Below are positions 8,586 through 17,162 of a stretch of DNA of 64,000 nucleotides, piece by piece. The position numbers and the translations under genes were made by a program. Origin of the DNA: CAWHXG01 sp963833235. GTDB taxonomy: Bacteria; Pseudomonadota; Alphaproteobacteria; Rhodobacterales; Rhodobacteraceae. Below the pieces are notes generated by a model. That model saw only the letters and a list, made by a program, of their open reading frames with translations. It was not told the origin of the DNA and did no database searches. Each line of letters starts with the position of its first letter. Position 1 is the first letter of the stretch. The DNA is taken from contig CAWHXG010000001.1 in the NCBI GenBank assembly GCA_963833235.1, positions 1,364,001 through 1,428,000 of the forward strand. The letters are read 5' to 3'.

Positions 8586-10027
8586 TCCTCGCCAAATCCC
8601 ACGTCAAGCAGCTCACCGGAGCGTTCCTGCCCTTCGCCGATGCGGCATCCAAGGGCCTCCCGCTCGGGCAGCTCCTGCGCCTGTCGCTGTTCCAGGTCTC
8701 GGTCGGCATGGCCACCGTGATGCTTCTGGGCACGCTGAACCGGGTGATGATCGTCGAGCTCTCCGTTCCGGCGATGGTCGTCGCGCTCATGGTGGCGATG
8801 CCCGTCCTCTCTGCCCCGTTCCGGGCGCTCCTGGGCTTTCGCTCCGACACCCACCGCTCCGCCATCGGGTGGAAGCGGATCCCCTATCTCTGGTTCGGCT
8901 CGCTCTGGCAGATGGGGGGCCTTGCGATCATGCCCTTCGCGCTGATCGTCCTCGGCGGCGATCAGGTTCTCGGCCCTGACTGGGCCGGTGAGGTGCTGGC
9001 CGCGCTCGCCTTCCTTATGACCGGCCTCGGCCTGCACATGACCCAGACGGCCGGCCTCGCCCTCGCCTCCGACCGCGCCGACGACGAGACGCGGCCGCGG
9101 GTGGTGGCGCTGCTCTACGTGATGTTCCTGCTCGGCATGGCGGTCTCGGCCATCGTCGTGGGCTGGCTCCTGCGGGACTTCTCCGACATCCGGCTGATCC
9201 GGGTGGTGCAGGGCACCGCCGTGGTCACGCTGCTGCTCAATCTCGTCGCCCTCTGGAAGCAGGAGAAGGTGCGCCCGATGTCGAAGGAAGAGCGCGAAAA
9301 GCCGCGCCCCGCCTTCCGCGACGCCTGGGCCGACTATGCCCGCGGCGGCGTCGCCGGGCGGCTGCTACTGGTGGTCGTGGTCGGCACGATGGGCTTCACC
9401 ATGCAGGACGTGCTGCTGGAGCCCTATGGCGGCGAGGTCCTGGGCCTCTCCGTCTCGGCGACCACGATGCTCACGGCCGTCTGGGCCGGCGGTGCGCTGC
9501 TGGGCTTCGGCCTCGCCGCGCGCTGGCTGGCGCGGGGCCTCAACCCTTACCGCATGGCGGCCCGCGGCATCCTGATCGGCGTCGCCGCCTTCTGCGCCGT
9601 CATCTTCTCGGCGCCGATGGGCTCGCAGCCGCTCTTCTTCGCCGGCGCCACGCTGATCGGCCTCGGCGGCGGGCTCTTCTCGGTCGCCACCCTGATGGCC
9701 GCGATGACGATGCCGGCCCATGGCATCGCCGGCCGGGGCCTGGCCCTGGGCGCCTGGGGGGCCGCGCAGGCCACCGCTGCGGGCATCTCCATAGCGCTCG
9801 GCGGCACCATCCGCGACGTCGTCAACCAGGCCGCACTTTCGGGCACCTTCGGCGAGGCGCTGAACACCGCCTCCGCCGGCTACAGCGTCGTCTACCACAT
9901 CGAGATCGGGATGCTCTTCTTCACCCTGATCGCCCTCGGCCCGCTGGTGCGGGTCGGGCGCAGCCTCGACACGAACCAATCCCAGCAGATGAGCGGCAAG
10001 ATCGGTCTTGCCGACTTCCCAACCTGA
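8582..10027 (+). CDS. lhaA: LhaA, LH1 assembly protein of the PucC/BCH family
   Basis: LhaA is a 12-helix major-facilitator-like membrane protein needed for efficient assembly of the LH1 antenna around the reaction centre; it is thought to deliver bacteriochlorophyll to the apoproteins. The product (~481 residues) is strongly hydrophobic throughout. It carries the family signature around GFRSDTHRSAIGWKRIPYLWFG (quoted in part) and an LHMTQTAGLALASD segment. I prefer the GTG at 8582, which overlaps the bchM stop as GTGA; an ATG at 8564 is the alternative and would add six residues. It lies directly upstream of puhA, as in Rhodobacter. Confidence 0.92.
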   Translation: MILAKSHVKQLTGAFLPFADAASKGLPLGQLLRLSLFQVSVGMATVMLLGTLNRVMIVELSVPAMVVALMVAMPVLSAPFRALLGFRSDTHRSAIGWKRIPYLWFGSLWQMGGLAIMPFALIVLGGDQVLGPDWAGEVLAALAFLMTGLGLHMTQTAGLALASDRADDETRPRVVALLYVMFLLGMAVSAIVVGWLLRDFSDIRLIRVVQGTAVVTLLLNLVALWKQEKVRPMSKEEREKPRPAFRDAWADYARGGVAGRLLLVVVVGTMGFTMQDVLLEPYGGEVLGLSVSATTMLTAVWAGGALLGFGLAARWLARGLNPYRMAARGILIGVAAFCAVIFSAPMGSQPLFFAGATLIGLGGGLFSVATLMAAMTMPAHGIAGRGLALGAWGAAQATAAGISIALGGTIRDVVNQAALSGTFGEALNTASAGYSVVYHIEIGMLFFTLIALGPLVRVGRSLDTNQSQQMSGKIGLADFPT

Positions 10028-10046
10028 ACCACGAAAGGGGACTACC

Positions 10047-10811
10047 ATGGTCGGTGTAAACTTCTTCGGAAACTTCGATCTCGCCAGCCTCGCGATCTGG
10101 TCGTTCTGGGCCTTTTTCGCGGTCCTGATCTACTACCTCCAGACCGAGAACATGCGCGAGGGCTACCCGCTGGAGACGGACGAGGGCGAGAAATCCCCCA
10201 ACCAGGGTCCGTTCCCGGTGCCGAAGCCCAAGACCTGGACCCTGCCGCATGGCCGCGGCGAGCGTTCGGTGCCCGATTTCGAGCCCGAGGGCCGCGAGCT
10301 GGCGCTGAAGAAGATGGGCACCACCCAAGGCATGCCCTTCGAGCCCACCGGCAACCCGATGATCGACGGAGTTGGCCCGGCCTCCTGGGCCCCGCGCCGC
10401 GACCTGCCCGAGCTCGACGGCAAGGGCCACCCCAAGATCGTGCCGATGGCCAGCCACGAGCAGTTCAAGGTCTCGGCCGGACGCGACCCCCGCGGCCTGC
10501 CGGTGATCGCCGGCGACGGCGAGACCGTGGGCGAGATCAGCGACATGTGGATCGACGAGCCCGAGCAGCTGGTCCGCTACCTCGAATTCACCCTGGAAGG
10601 CGGCGGCGGCAAGCGGCTCGTTCCGATCCAGCTCGCCAAGATCAAGATGCGCGGGGTCGAGATCAACTCGATCTATTCCGAGCAGTTCGCCGACGTGCCG
10701 ACCCACAAGTCGGGCAGCCAGGTGACCATGCTCGAGGAAGAGAAGATCACGGCCTACTACGCCGGCGGCAAGCTCTATGCCGACCGCGCCCGCCTCGAGC
10801 CGCAGCTCTGA
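10047..10811 (+). CDS. puhA: PuhA, photosynthetic reaction centre H subunit
   Basis: PuhA caps the cytoplasmic face of the PufL-PufM core and shapes the proton path to the secondary quinone. The protein is 254 residues. It has one N-terminal transmembrane helix (about residues 12-31, ending LIYYLQTENMREGYPLE) followed by a soluble PRC-barrel-like domain (GLPVIAGDGETVGEISD about residues 150-166). The ATG at 10,047 has AAAGGGG about 7 nt upstream. An in-frame ATG at 10,008 lies inside lhaA and would add an unlikely leader. It is followed after 18 nt by puhB and then puhC, the standard puh operon. Confidence 0.97.
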   Translation: MVGVNFFGNFDLASLAIWSFWAFFAVLIYYLQTENMREGYPLETDEGEKSPNQGPFPVPKPKTWTLPHGRGERSVPDFEPEGRELALKKMGTTQGMPFEPTGNPMIDGVGPASWAPRRDLPELDGKGHPKIVPMASHEQFKVSAGRDPRGLPVIAGDGETVGEISDMWIDEPEQLVRYLEFTLEGGGGKRLVPIQLAKIKMRGVEINSIYSEQFADVPTHKSGSQVTMLEEEKITAYYAGGKLYADRARLEPQL

Positions 10812-10829
10812 CCCGAAGGAACCGAACAC

Positions 10830-11465
10830 ATGGCCCATGAAGATTTCGCTTTCGAGGGGATGCGCGGCCTGCCCGAGAAGCCCCCCGCCGGAGAAACCGT
10901 GCTCTGGCAGGGGCGGCCCTCGACCTACGCGCTCCTGCGCGACGCGCTCTGCCTGCGCCTGATCGTGGGGTACTTCACCGCCCTGGTGATCTGGCGAGTG
11001 GCGGCCAGCGTCGCGATGATGGGCTTCTGGCCGGCGCTCGCCACGGCGGTGCCGCTGGTGGTGATGGGGGCCGCGGCGGTGGCGATCCTCTACGTATTCG
11101 CCTATGCGCAGGCGCGCGCCACTGTCTACACCATCACCACCCACCGGGTCGCCTTGCGCATCGGGGCCGCCTTGCCGGTCACGTTCAACATTCCCTTCAC
11201 CCAGCTTGGGAACGCGAACCTCGATCTGCGCGCCGACGGGACGGGCACCATCGCCATGCAGCTCAGCGGCGACGACAAGATCAGCTATCTGATCGCCTGG
11301 CCCCATGTGCGCCCCTGGCGCATCGCGGAGACGGAGCCGTCGCTGCGTTGCGTCCCCGATGCCGAACGCATCGCCCGGATCCTCGCCGATGCCGCCGAGG
11401 CCCGCCTGACCCGCCCCGCCATTGCTCGCATGCCGCTGCAGGCGCACGCCGTCGCCGCCGAATAG
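10830..11465 (+). CDS. puhB: PuhB, reaction-centre assembly protein (bacterial PH domain)
   Basis: PuhB is a membrane-anchored assembly factor; in Rhodobacter capsulatus it dimerises and helps reaction-centre formation. The 211-residue product opens with a GETVLWQGRPS segment typical of bacterial PH-domain proteins. Two to three membrane segments follow (about residues 45-95), then a TVYTITTHRVALRIG strand region of the PH-like fold. It sits 18 nt after puhA and 28 nt before puhC, so it is almost certainly cotranscribed. Recognition is by fold signature and position in the puh operon. Confidence 0.93.
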   Translation: MAHEDFAFEGMRGLPEKPPAGETVLWQGRPSTYALLRDALCLRLIVGYFTALVIWRVAASVAMMGFWPALATAVPLVVMGAAAVAILYVFAYAQARATVYTITTHRVALRIGAALPVTFNIPFTQLGNANLDLRADGTGTIAMQLSGDDKISYLIAWPHVRPWRIAETEPSLRCVPDAERIARILADAAEARLTRPAIARMPLQAHAVAAE

Positions 11466-11493
11466 CCCGGCCGCCAGACAAGGGAGACCGCAG

Positions 11494-11970
11494 ATGCCCG
11501 ACTATCTCGCCACGCAGAAGACGATTATGGTCCAGCGCGACCGCGATCTGATCCCCAAGGGCCTGTTCTACGCCATGATCGGCCTTGTCGTCGCGGCGCT
11601 GCTGATCGTCAGCTACGCCCGGCTGACGGACCAGCCGCTGACCGGCGTGCCCCATGCCGCCGCGATCACCGACAGCCGCCTGATGGTGCTGGATGGCGAC
11701 AAGCGCACCGGCTCCGTCGTGGTGCGCAACCCGGACGGCTCGGTCCTGCTGCCGGCCGATGCCGCGCTGGCCGGCTTCGTCTCGGTCATCTGGCGCGGGA
11801 TGGACCGCAACCGGATGCTTCAACGCGTCACTGGAAACCCGCCCGTCGATCTGGTCCAGTATGCCAATGGCCGTCTGTCCATCGTGGACCCGGCCACCGG
11901 ATGGAGCGCCGAGCTCGCCAGTTTCGGAGGACTGAACAAGGCCGCCTTCGCCAGGTTGCTCGACGACTGA
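11494..11970 (+). CDS. puhC: PuhC, photosynthetic complex assembly protein
   Basis: PuhC is a single-pass membrane protein needed for normal reaction-centre/LH1 levels in Rhodobacter capsulatus. The product is 158 residues (family ~160). It has a cytoplasmic N-terminus (PDYLATQKTIMVQRDRDLIP), one transmembrane helix (about residues 24-44) and a periplasmic domain beginning GVPHAAAITDSRLMVLDGDK. The ATG at 11,494 is preceded by AGGGAG about 9 nt upstream. An 84-nt gap with no recognisable gene follows, then a small conserved-position ORF. Confidence 0.92.
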   Translation: MPDYLATQKTIMVQRDRDLIPKGLFYAMIGLVVAALLIVSYARLTDQPLTGVPHAAAITDSRLMVLDGDKRTGSVVVRNPDGSVLLPADAALAGFVSVIWRGMDRNRMLQRVTGNPPVDLVQYANGRLSIVDPATGWSAELASFGGLNKAAFARLLDD

Positions 11971-12054
11971 AACGCGGCCCGTCGCCCAGGGCTCCGATCC
12001 TCGCCAGATCGAAGCCGGGCGGCAGACGAGGGCCAGAACCCAGAGGGAACCGAC

Positions 12055-12351
12055 ATGGGACTATTCACCAAGGACCGCGAGACCGCGCCCTGCACGGTCG
12101 AGATCAGCCACCGCTTCGACAGCCTGCACGCGCATGTGCGCTTCGACAACGGCGCCATCGTCCATCCGGGCGACGAGGTGCTGGTGCACGGGGGCGAGAT
12201 CATGGCCCCCTTCGGCGAAGTCGTCAGCGAGGAACGCACCGCCACGATCTTCCGCGCCAGCGCGGTGGAGCGTCTCTGGACCCGCCTGACCGGCGATTTC
12301 GAGGTCATGGAGCTCTGCGAATTCTCCTTCTCCGACGAGGTGCTGTCGTGA
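12055..12351 (+). CDS. Small PGC protein between puhC and acsF, function unknown
   Basis: A 98-residue soluble protein (MGLFTKDRETAPCTVEISH...). I recall small unnamed ORFs at this place in other Rhodobacterales clusters, but I do not recognise a characterised family. It has no signal peptide or membrane helix and is rich in acidic residues and histidine. A GDEVLVHGGEI segment (about residues 40-50) suggests a small beta-rich fold. An AGAGGGAA-like purine stretch precedes the ATG. Its stop overlaps the acsF GTG start as GTGA, so it is probably translated together with acsF. A role in the cyclase step or puh complex assembly is only inference from position. Confidence 0.75.
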   Translation: MGLFTKDRETAPCTVEISHRFDSLHAHVRFDNGAIVHPGDEVLVHGGEIMAPFGEVVSEERTATIFRASAVERLWTRLTGDFEVMELCEFSFSDEVLS

Positions 12352-13480
12352 ACGTCCAGAACATGAAGCATTCCGCCGACGCCGTCACCGCCGACGAGGC
12401 CATCGCCCGCCAGGACGCGATGACCGAGGCGATGACCTCCGAGAAGGCTACTGAAGTCGCGATGCAGAACACCCTGCTGACCCCGCGCTTCTACACCACC
12501 GACTTCGACGAGATGGACGCGATCGACGTCTCTCCGGTCCGCGAGGAGTGGGACGCTCTGATCGCCCGGATGAAATCCGACCCCAACAAAGGCCATTTCA
12601 AGAAAAACGAGGACTGGGACCACGTGGATTGGGAGGGGATGGACCCGAAGCTGCGCGCCGAGTTCATCGACTTCCTGATCTCGTCCTGCACCGCCGAGTT
12701 CTCCGGGTGCGTCCTCTACAAGGAGATGAAGCGCCGCGGGTCCAACGAGGACATCACCGGCCTCTTCCAGCTCATGGCCCGCGACGAGGCCCGCCATGCC
12801 GGCTTCATCAACGATGCGCTGCGTGAGGCGGGGATCGCGGTGAACCTCGGCTTTCTGACGCAGAAGAAGAAGTACACCTACTTCCGGCCGAAGTTCATCT
12901 ACTACGCCACCTATCTGCAGCGAGAAGATCGGCTACGCCCGCTACATCACCATCTACCGGCATCTCGAGAAGCACCCCGAGAAGCGGTTCCACCCGATCT
13001 TCAAGTGGTTCAAGGAATGGTGCAACGACGAATTCAGCCATGGCGAGGCCTTCGCGCTGCTGCTCAAGACCGACCCCAAGCTGACCTCGGGCGGCAACGT
13101 CTGGTGGATCAAGTTCTTCCTCACGGCGGTCTACGGCACCATGTACGTGCGCGACCACCAGCGGCCGGAATTCCACAAGGCGCTCGGCGTCGACGTCGAC
13201 TGGTACGCGGCAGGAGGTCTTCGCCAAGACTTCCGCGATCACCACCCAGATCTTCCCGATCACGCTCGACATCGACCACCCGCGCTGGATGCCCAACCTC
13301 AGGCGGCTGGAGCGCGCCAACCGCGACATCGCCGCGGCCAAGGCCCGTGGCGGCCTCGGCGGATGGCTCGGCAAGCTCTCGGGCAGCGCCCGGGCCGGCC
13401 TCGCCTTCGTCTCGCTCTACACGATCCCGTCCATCCGCCACGACGCGCCCGAAAGCCCCCGGATGGAGCCGGCCTACTGA
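12348..13480 (+). pseudogene. acsF: AcsF, aerobic Mg-protoporphyrin IX monomethyl ester (ring E) cyclase; frame broken by two +1 insertions
   Basis: AcsF is the diiron, oxygen-dependent cyclase that forms the isocyclic ring of bacteriochlorophyll. Three frames must be joined. The first (to about 12,917) contains the diiron motif DEARHAGF. The second (about 12,919-13,209) contains EKIGYARYITIYRHL and the second motif NDEFSHGE. The third (13,211-13,480) reads QEVFAKTSAITTQIFPITLD and ends RMEPAY. Deleting one base at about 12,915-12,918 and one at about 13,209-13,210 gives a 376-residue protein of normal length with all metal ligands. Start: GTG at 12,348, overlapping the previous stop; ATG at 12,363 is the alternative. 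The intact downstream coding argues for sequence error rather than decay. Confidence 0.9.
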
Positions 13481-13631
13481 TGCCCGCCCGGCACGCAACC
13501 TGCCCATCCGCGACCCGGTCCGGCATATTGCGTGCCGGCGCCGGGCGCCTGGCTTGGGGCCCCCTTCGATATTCCGCAAATATCCCCGCCGGAGGCATCG
13601 ACCTCGGCCCCGCCCGCGACGGCCGGGCAGG

Positions 13632-14417
13632 ATGACGGCCGTCTGGCCCCTGCTCGGCGCGCTCTTCGCCTGGTGGTTCTTCACCGGGGCGATCCTCTGC
13701 CGGGTGCGGCTGGCCGATCGCGCCGGCCCGGCGGCGCACCGCCGCTCTGTGGTCCTGTCGCTGCCTCTTCTTGGTCTCGGCATCGTGGGCCTGGTGTTCA
13801 GCACCCACATGGCCAGCGCGGCGGGCGTCTATCTCGGCTTTCTCTCGGCTCTCGTGGTCTGGGGCTGGATCGAGCTGGCCTTCCTTTCCGGCCAGATCAC
13901 CGGCCCCAACGACAAGCCCTGCCCGCAGGGCGCCCGCGGTGCGGAGCGGTTCCTGCGTGCCTGGGGCACGCTGGCGCATCACGAGGTGCTGCTGGTCGTC
14001 GCTCTCGGCCTCATCGCGCTCGCCACGATCGGCCAGCCCAACTGGGTCGCGCTCGCCACCTTCGCCACGCTCTTCGCCGCGCGCATCTCCGCCAAGCTCA
14101 ACCTCTTCTTCGGGGTGCCGCGCATCAACACGCATTTCCTCCCCTCGACGCTGGCGCATCTGCCCAGCTACTTCCGCCACCGCCGCATGAACGCCGTCTT
14201 CCCGGTGTCTGTGGTGCTACTTGCCATTGCCACCGCGGTCTGGGCGAACCTGCTGATGACCGCGCAGGCCCCCTGGCTCGCCTCGGGCCACGCGCTTCTG
14301 GCGGCGATCACCGCCCTGGCGCTTCTGGAGCACCTCTTCATGGTGCTGCCGCTGCCGGACGACAAACTCTGGCGCTGGATGCTTCCCGCGCCGAAACCCG
14401 CCCACGAGACCCCCTGA
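13632..14417 (+). CDS. puhE: PuhE, photosynthetic complex assembly protein 2 (DUF3623)
   Basis: PuhE is a polytopic membrane protein that modulates bacteriochlorophyll and reaction-centre production; in Rhodobacter capsulatus it is ORF274. The 261-residue product has seven or eight hydrophobic helices. It carries the family segment FFGVPRINTHFLPSTLAHLP (about residues 158-177) followed by LPSYFRHRRMN, typical of DUF3623. The 151-nt gap before it contains a hairpin-like stretch and a fragment resembling the tail of the two-hairpin repeat (13,561-13,600). hemA follows after 31 nt. Confidence 0.92.
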   Translation: MTAVWPLLGALFAWWFFTGAILCRVRLADRAGPAAHRRSVVLSLPLLGLGIVGLVFSTHMASAAGVYLGFLSALVVWGWIELAFLSGQITGPNDKPCPQGARGAERFLRAWGTLAHHEVLLVVALGLIALATIGQPNWVALATFATLFAARISAKLNLFFGVPRINTHFLPSTLAHLPSYFRHRRMNAVFPVSVVLLAIATAVWANLLMTAQAPWLASGHALLAAITALALLEHLFMVLPLPDDKLWRWMLPAPKPAHETP

Positions 14418-14448
14418 TATTGCCTGCGACAGACGAAGGACGCCCCCG

Positions 14449-15670
14449 ATGGATTTCGACGCCCTCTTCCAGACCCAGATCGACGCCCTGAAGGCCGAAG
14501 GCAATTACCGCGTCTTCGCCGAACTGGAACGCCGCCGCGGCGCCTTCCCGACCGCCGGCCATCACGACGGATCGGGCGAGGTCGGCGAGGTCACCGTCTG
14601 GTGCTCCAACGACTACCTTGGCATGGGCCAGCATCCCACCGTGGTCGAGGCGATGAACGAGGCGGTCGACGCCTGCGGCACCGGCGCCGGCGGCACGCGC
14701 AACATCTCGGGCACCAACCACCATCACCTGCTGCTCGAGGCCGAGCTGGCCGATCTGCACGGCAAGGACGCGGCGCTGCTCTTCACCTCGGGCTACGTGT
14801 CGAATTGGGCGGCGCTCGGTACGCTGGGGTCGCGGCTGAAGGATTGCGTCATCCTAGTCGGACAGCCTGAACCATGCCAGCATGATCGAGGGCATTCGCC
14901 ACTCCCGTGCCGAGAAGGTCATCTGGAAGCACAACGACGCAGAAGATCTCGACCGCAAGCTGGCCGCCATCGACCCGTCGCGGCCGCGCATCGTCGCCTT
15001 CGAGAGCGTCTATTCGATGGACGGCGACATCTGCCCCATGCGCGAGATCGTCGAGGTCGCCGAGAAGCACGGCGCGATGACCTATCTGGACGAAGTGCAC
15101 GCCGTCGGCCTCTACGGCCCGCGCGGCGGCGGCGTCTCCGAACAGGAAGGGCTGATGGACCGCATCACCCTGATCGAGGGCACGCTCGGCAAGGCCTTCG
15201 GCGTGATGGGCGGCTACATCACCGGCTCGGCCGCGCTGCTGCGACTTCATCCGCTCGTTCTCGTCGGGCTTCATCTTCACCACGGCCCTGCCGCCCGCGG
15301 TCGCCGCAGCGGCGCAGGCCTCCATCGCGCATCTCAAGGTCAGCCGAGGTCGAGCGCGCCGCGCAGCGCCGGCAGGTGGCGCGCCTGCGCGCCCGGCTCG
15401 ATGCGGCGGGCATCCCGCATCTGCACAATCCCAGCCATATCATCCCGGTGATGGTCAAGGATCCCGGTGAAGTGCCGCCAGATCAGCGACTGGCTGATGG
15501 AGCAGTTCGGCATCTACGTGCAGCCGATCAACTACCCCACGGTGCCGAAGGGCACCGAGCGTCTGCGCTTCACCCCCGGACCGCTGCACAGCGATGCCGA
15601 GATCGACAGGCTGGTGGCGGCGCTCAAGACGCTCTGGGACCAGTGCGCGCTCTCCCGGCAGGTGGCATAA
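14449..15670 (+). pseudogene. hemA: HemA, 5-aminolevulinate synthase; frame broken by four +1 insertions
   Basis: HemA condenses glycine with succinyl-CoA to give 5-aminolevulinate, the tetrapyrrole precursor, using pyridoxal phosphate. The protein is spread over five reading-frame segments. Single extra bases at about 14,856 (restores VILSDSLNHASMIEGIRHS), 15,239 (restores ALCDFIRSFSSGFIFTTALP), 15,345 (restores HLKVSEVERAAQR) and 15,463-15,465 (restores VKDPVKCRQISDWLMEQF) account for all breaks. With the four removed the product is 405 residues, the normal length of this family, with TYLDEVHAVG intact and the conserved GTLGKAFGVMGGY segment around the PLP lysine. The very regular +1 pattern suggests sequence error; real inactivation would matter less if a second copy (hemT-like) exists elsewhere. 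Confidence 0.93.
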
Positions 15671-15759
15671 AGCCGTGACTTGACGGAACTGTCTCTGGCG
15701 TCCGGCCGTTTACGCCCTAGGATCAGAGACATCGTTTTACGACTCTAAGGGAGTACCCA

Positions 15760-16206
15760 ATGAAGACGACGCTTGCCTTTGCCGCGATCGCGGCGCTGAC
15801 CGCGCTTCCGAGTTTTGCCCAGGACGTGGCCGAGGGCGAAAGCGCTTTCCGCCAGTGCCAGACCTGCCATGTCGTTGTGAACGAGGCCGGTGAAACGCTT
15901 GCCGGCCGCAACGCACAGACCGGCCCGAACCTCTACAACGTCGCGGGCCGCACGGCCGGTTCGCAGGAGGAGTTCGACAAGTATTCCGACAGCATGGTCG
16001 AGGCGGGCGAAGCCGGCCTCGCTTGGAACGAGGAGGATTTCGTGGCCTACGTGCAGGATCCCACCGGCTACCTGCGCGAGTATCTCGATGACAACCGCGC
16101 GCGCGGTGCGATGTCCTACAAGGTCCGCAAGGAAGAAGACGCGGCGAACCTCTGGGCGTACCTGGTCAGCCTCGGCACGTCCGAAGCCACCGCGGCCACC
16201 AATTAG
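15760..16206 (+). CDS. cycA: Cytochrome c2, periplasmic electron donor to the reaction centre
   Basis: This class I c-type cytochrome shuttles electrons from the cytochrome bc1 complex to the photo-oxidised reaction centre. The 148-residue precursor has a Sec signal peptide (MKTTLAFAAIAALTALPSFA, cleavage before QDV). The haem-binding CQTCH is at residues 33-37, and the axial methionine is probably Met118 in RARGAMSYKV. The insert around residues 45-75 is typical of the longer Rhodobacter c2 type. AAGGGAG lies about 7 nt before the ATG. It closes the long plus-strand block and converges with bchO; only 62 nt separate the two stops. Because the reaction centre lacks PufC, this soluble carrier is the likely direct donor. 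Confidence 0.93.
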   Translation: MKTTLAFAAIAALTALPSFAQDVAEGESAFRQCQTCHVVVNEAGETLAGRNAQTGPNLYNVAGRTAGSQEEFDKYSDSMVEAGEAGLAWNEEDFVAYVQDPTGYLREYLDDNRARGAMSYKVRKEEDAANLWAYLVSLGTSEATAATN

Positions 16207-16268
16207 GTCCGCACGGCCAGATCATTCGGTCACGGCATTCACGGCGGCGTCTTCGGGCGCCGCTGTTT

Positions 16269-17162
16269 TCATGTATCGGGCGCGGCGCCGCCTCTTGCCA
16301 TATGTGCCAAGATCAGCGCCGCCACCGCTTGTGGCGCCTCTTCGTGGGCGAGGTGCCCGAGGCCCGGCAGTTGCTCGACCCTGGCATGCGGGAGCGCCTT
16401 CGCGGCGCGGGCGGAGGCGGCTGGCGGCACGGCGCGGTCCCGCTCCCCGGCAAGCAGCAGCACATCGGCCTCGATCTCCGGCAGGGCCGCGGCAAGCGGC
16501 GCCAGATCCCACTGGGCCATCATGTTCAGTGCCCCGTCCACATGCGCCCGGTCCGAGATCACCGCCCGGTAAAGGGCCAGGCCCTCGGCATCGATCGTAC
16601 TGCCCGTGGAGCGAATGAGCGCCGCGACCGATCCCTGGCTCGCAATCCCCGAAGCGAAAAGCGCCGCCGTCAGTGGGTTCGCCGAAAGCATCCGCGCCAT
16701 GAGCGGAAAGGCCCATTGGGCCGGGCCGGGGAAGGGTTCGAGTGCCGCGTTGATCCCCACGATCGCCCGCGGCGCCGGCTCTAGGACCCGGCTCAGCTGA
16801 AGCGCCAGCGCTGCCCCGGCGGAATGCCCCACCAGCGCATCGGGCCGCCAGCCTTCGGCCCGGCAGAGCGCGGCAATATCCTCGGCCGTATGAACAAGGC
16901 CCGAGCGGCTGCGGGTGCCCATCGCCGTGAAGCCCTGCCCCGGAAGGTCGAGTCCCACGACCCGCACCTGCCCCGCCAGACGCGGCATCACCTCGCGCCA
17001 GCTATGGGTCGCGCCGCCAGCGCCGTGCAGCAGCAGCACCAGCGGCGCCTCCGCCGGTCCCTCTGGGCCCATCTCCTGCACGTGCCAGCGATGAGGCCGG
17101 CAGTCGACGAACCGCGAGGCCTGGCGGTTCGGCCAGATCAGCGCCTGCGCACCCCACTTCAC
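16269..17162 (-). CDS. bchO: BchO, alpha/beta-hydrolase associated with magnesium chelatase
   Basis: BchO is a conserved alpha/beta-hydrolase-fold protein always linked to bchID; its exact reaction is not established. The 297-residue product shows the oxyanion motif HGAGGATHSW (about residue 44), the nucleophile elbow GHSAGAA (about residue 115), an acid-bearing LLLAGERDRAVP strand (about residue 240) and the catalytic-type GLGHLAHEE histidine (about residue 273). The GTG start at 17,162 overlaps the bchD stop as GTGA; the frame remains open further upstream but that part lies inside bchD. Last gene of crtA-bchI-D-O. Confidence 0.93.
   Translation of the reverse strand: MKWGAQALIWPNRQASRFVDCRPHRWHVQEMGPEGPAEAPLVLLLHGAGGATHSWREVMPRLAGQVRVVGLDLPGQGFTAMGTRSRSGLVHTAEDIAALCRAEGWRPDALVGHSAGAALALQLSRVLEPAPRAIVGINAALEPFPGPAQWAFPLMARMLSANPLTAALFASGIASQGSVAALIRSTGSTIDAEGLALYRAVISDRAHVDGALNMMAQWDLAPLAAALPEIEADVLLLAGERDRAVPPAASARAAKALPHARVEQLPGLGHLAHEEAPQAVAALILAHMARGGAAPDT

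Noticed and set aside
12900..15500. Programmed ribosomal frameshifting in acsF and hemA
   Set aside because: Four separate shifts in one gene, with no shared slippery sequence and no such mechanism known for hemA; single-base sequence insertions explain them better.
15671..15759. PpsR site upstream of cycA
   Set aside because: TGT triplets are present but none has ACA at the N12 distance.
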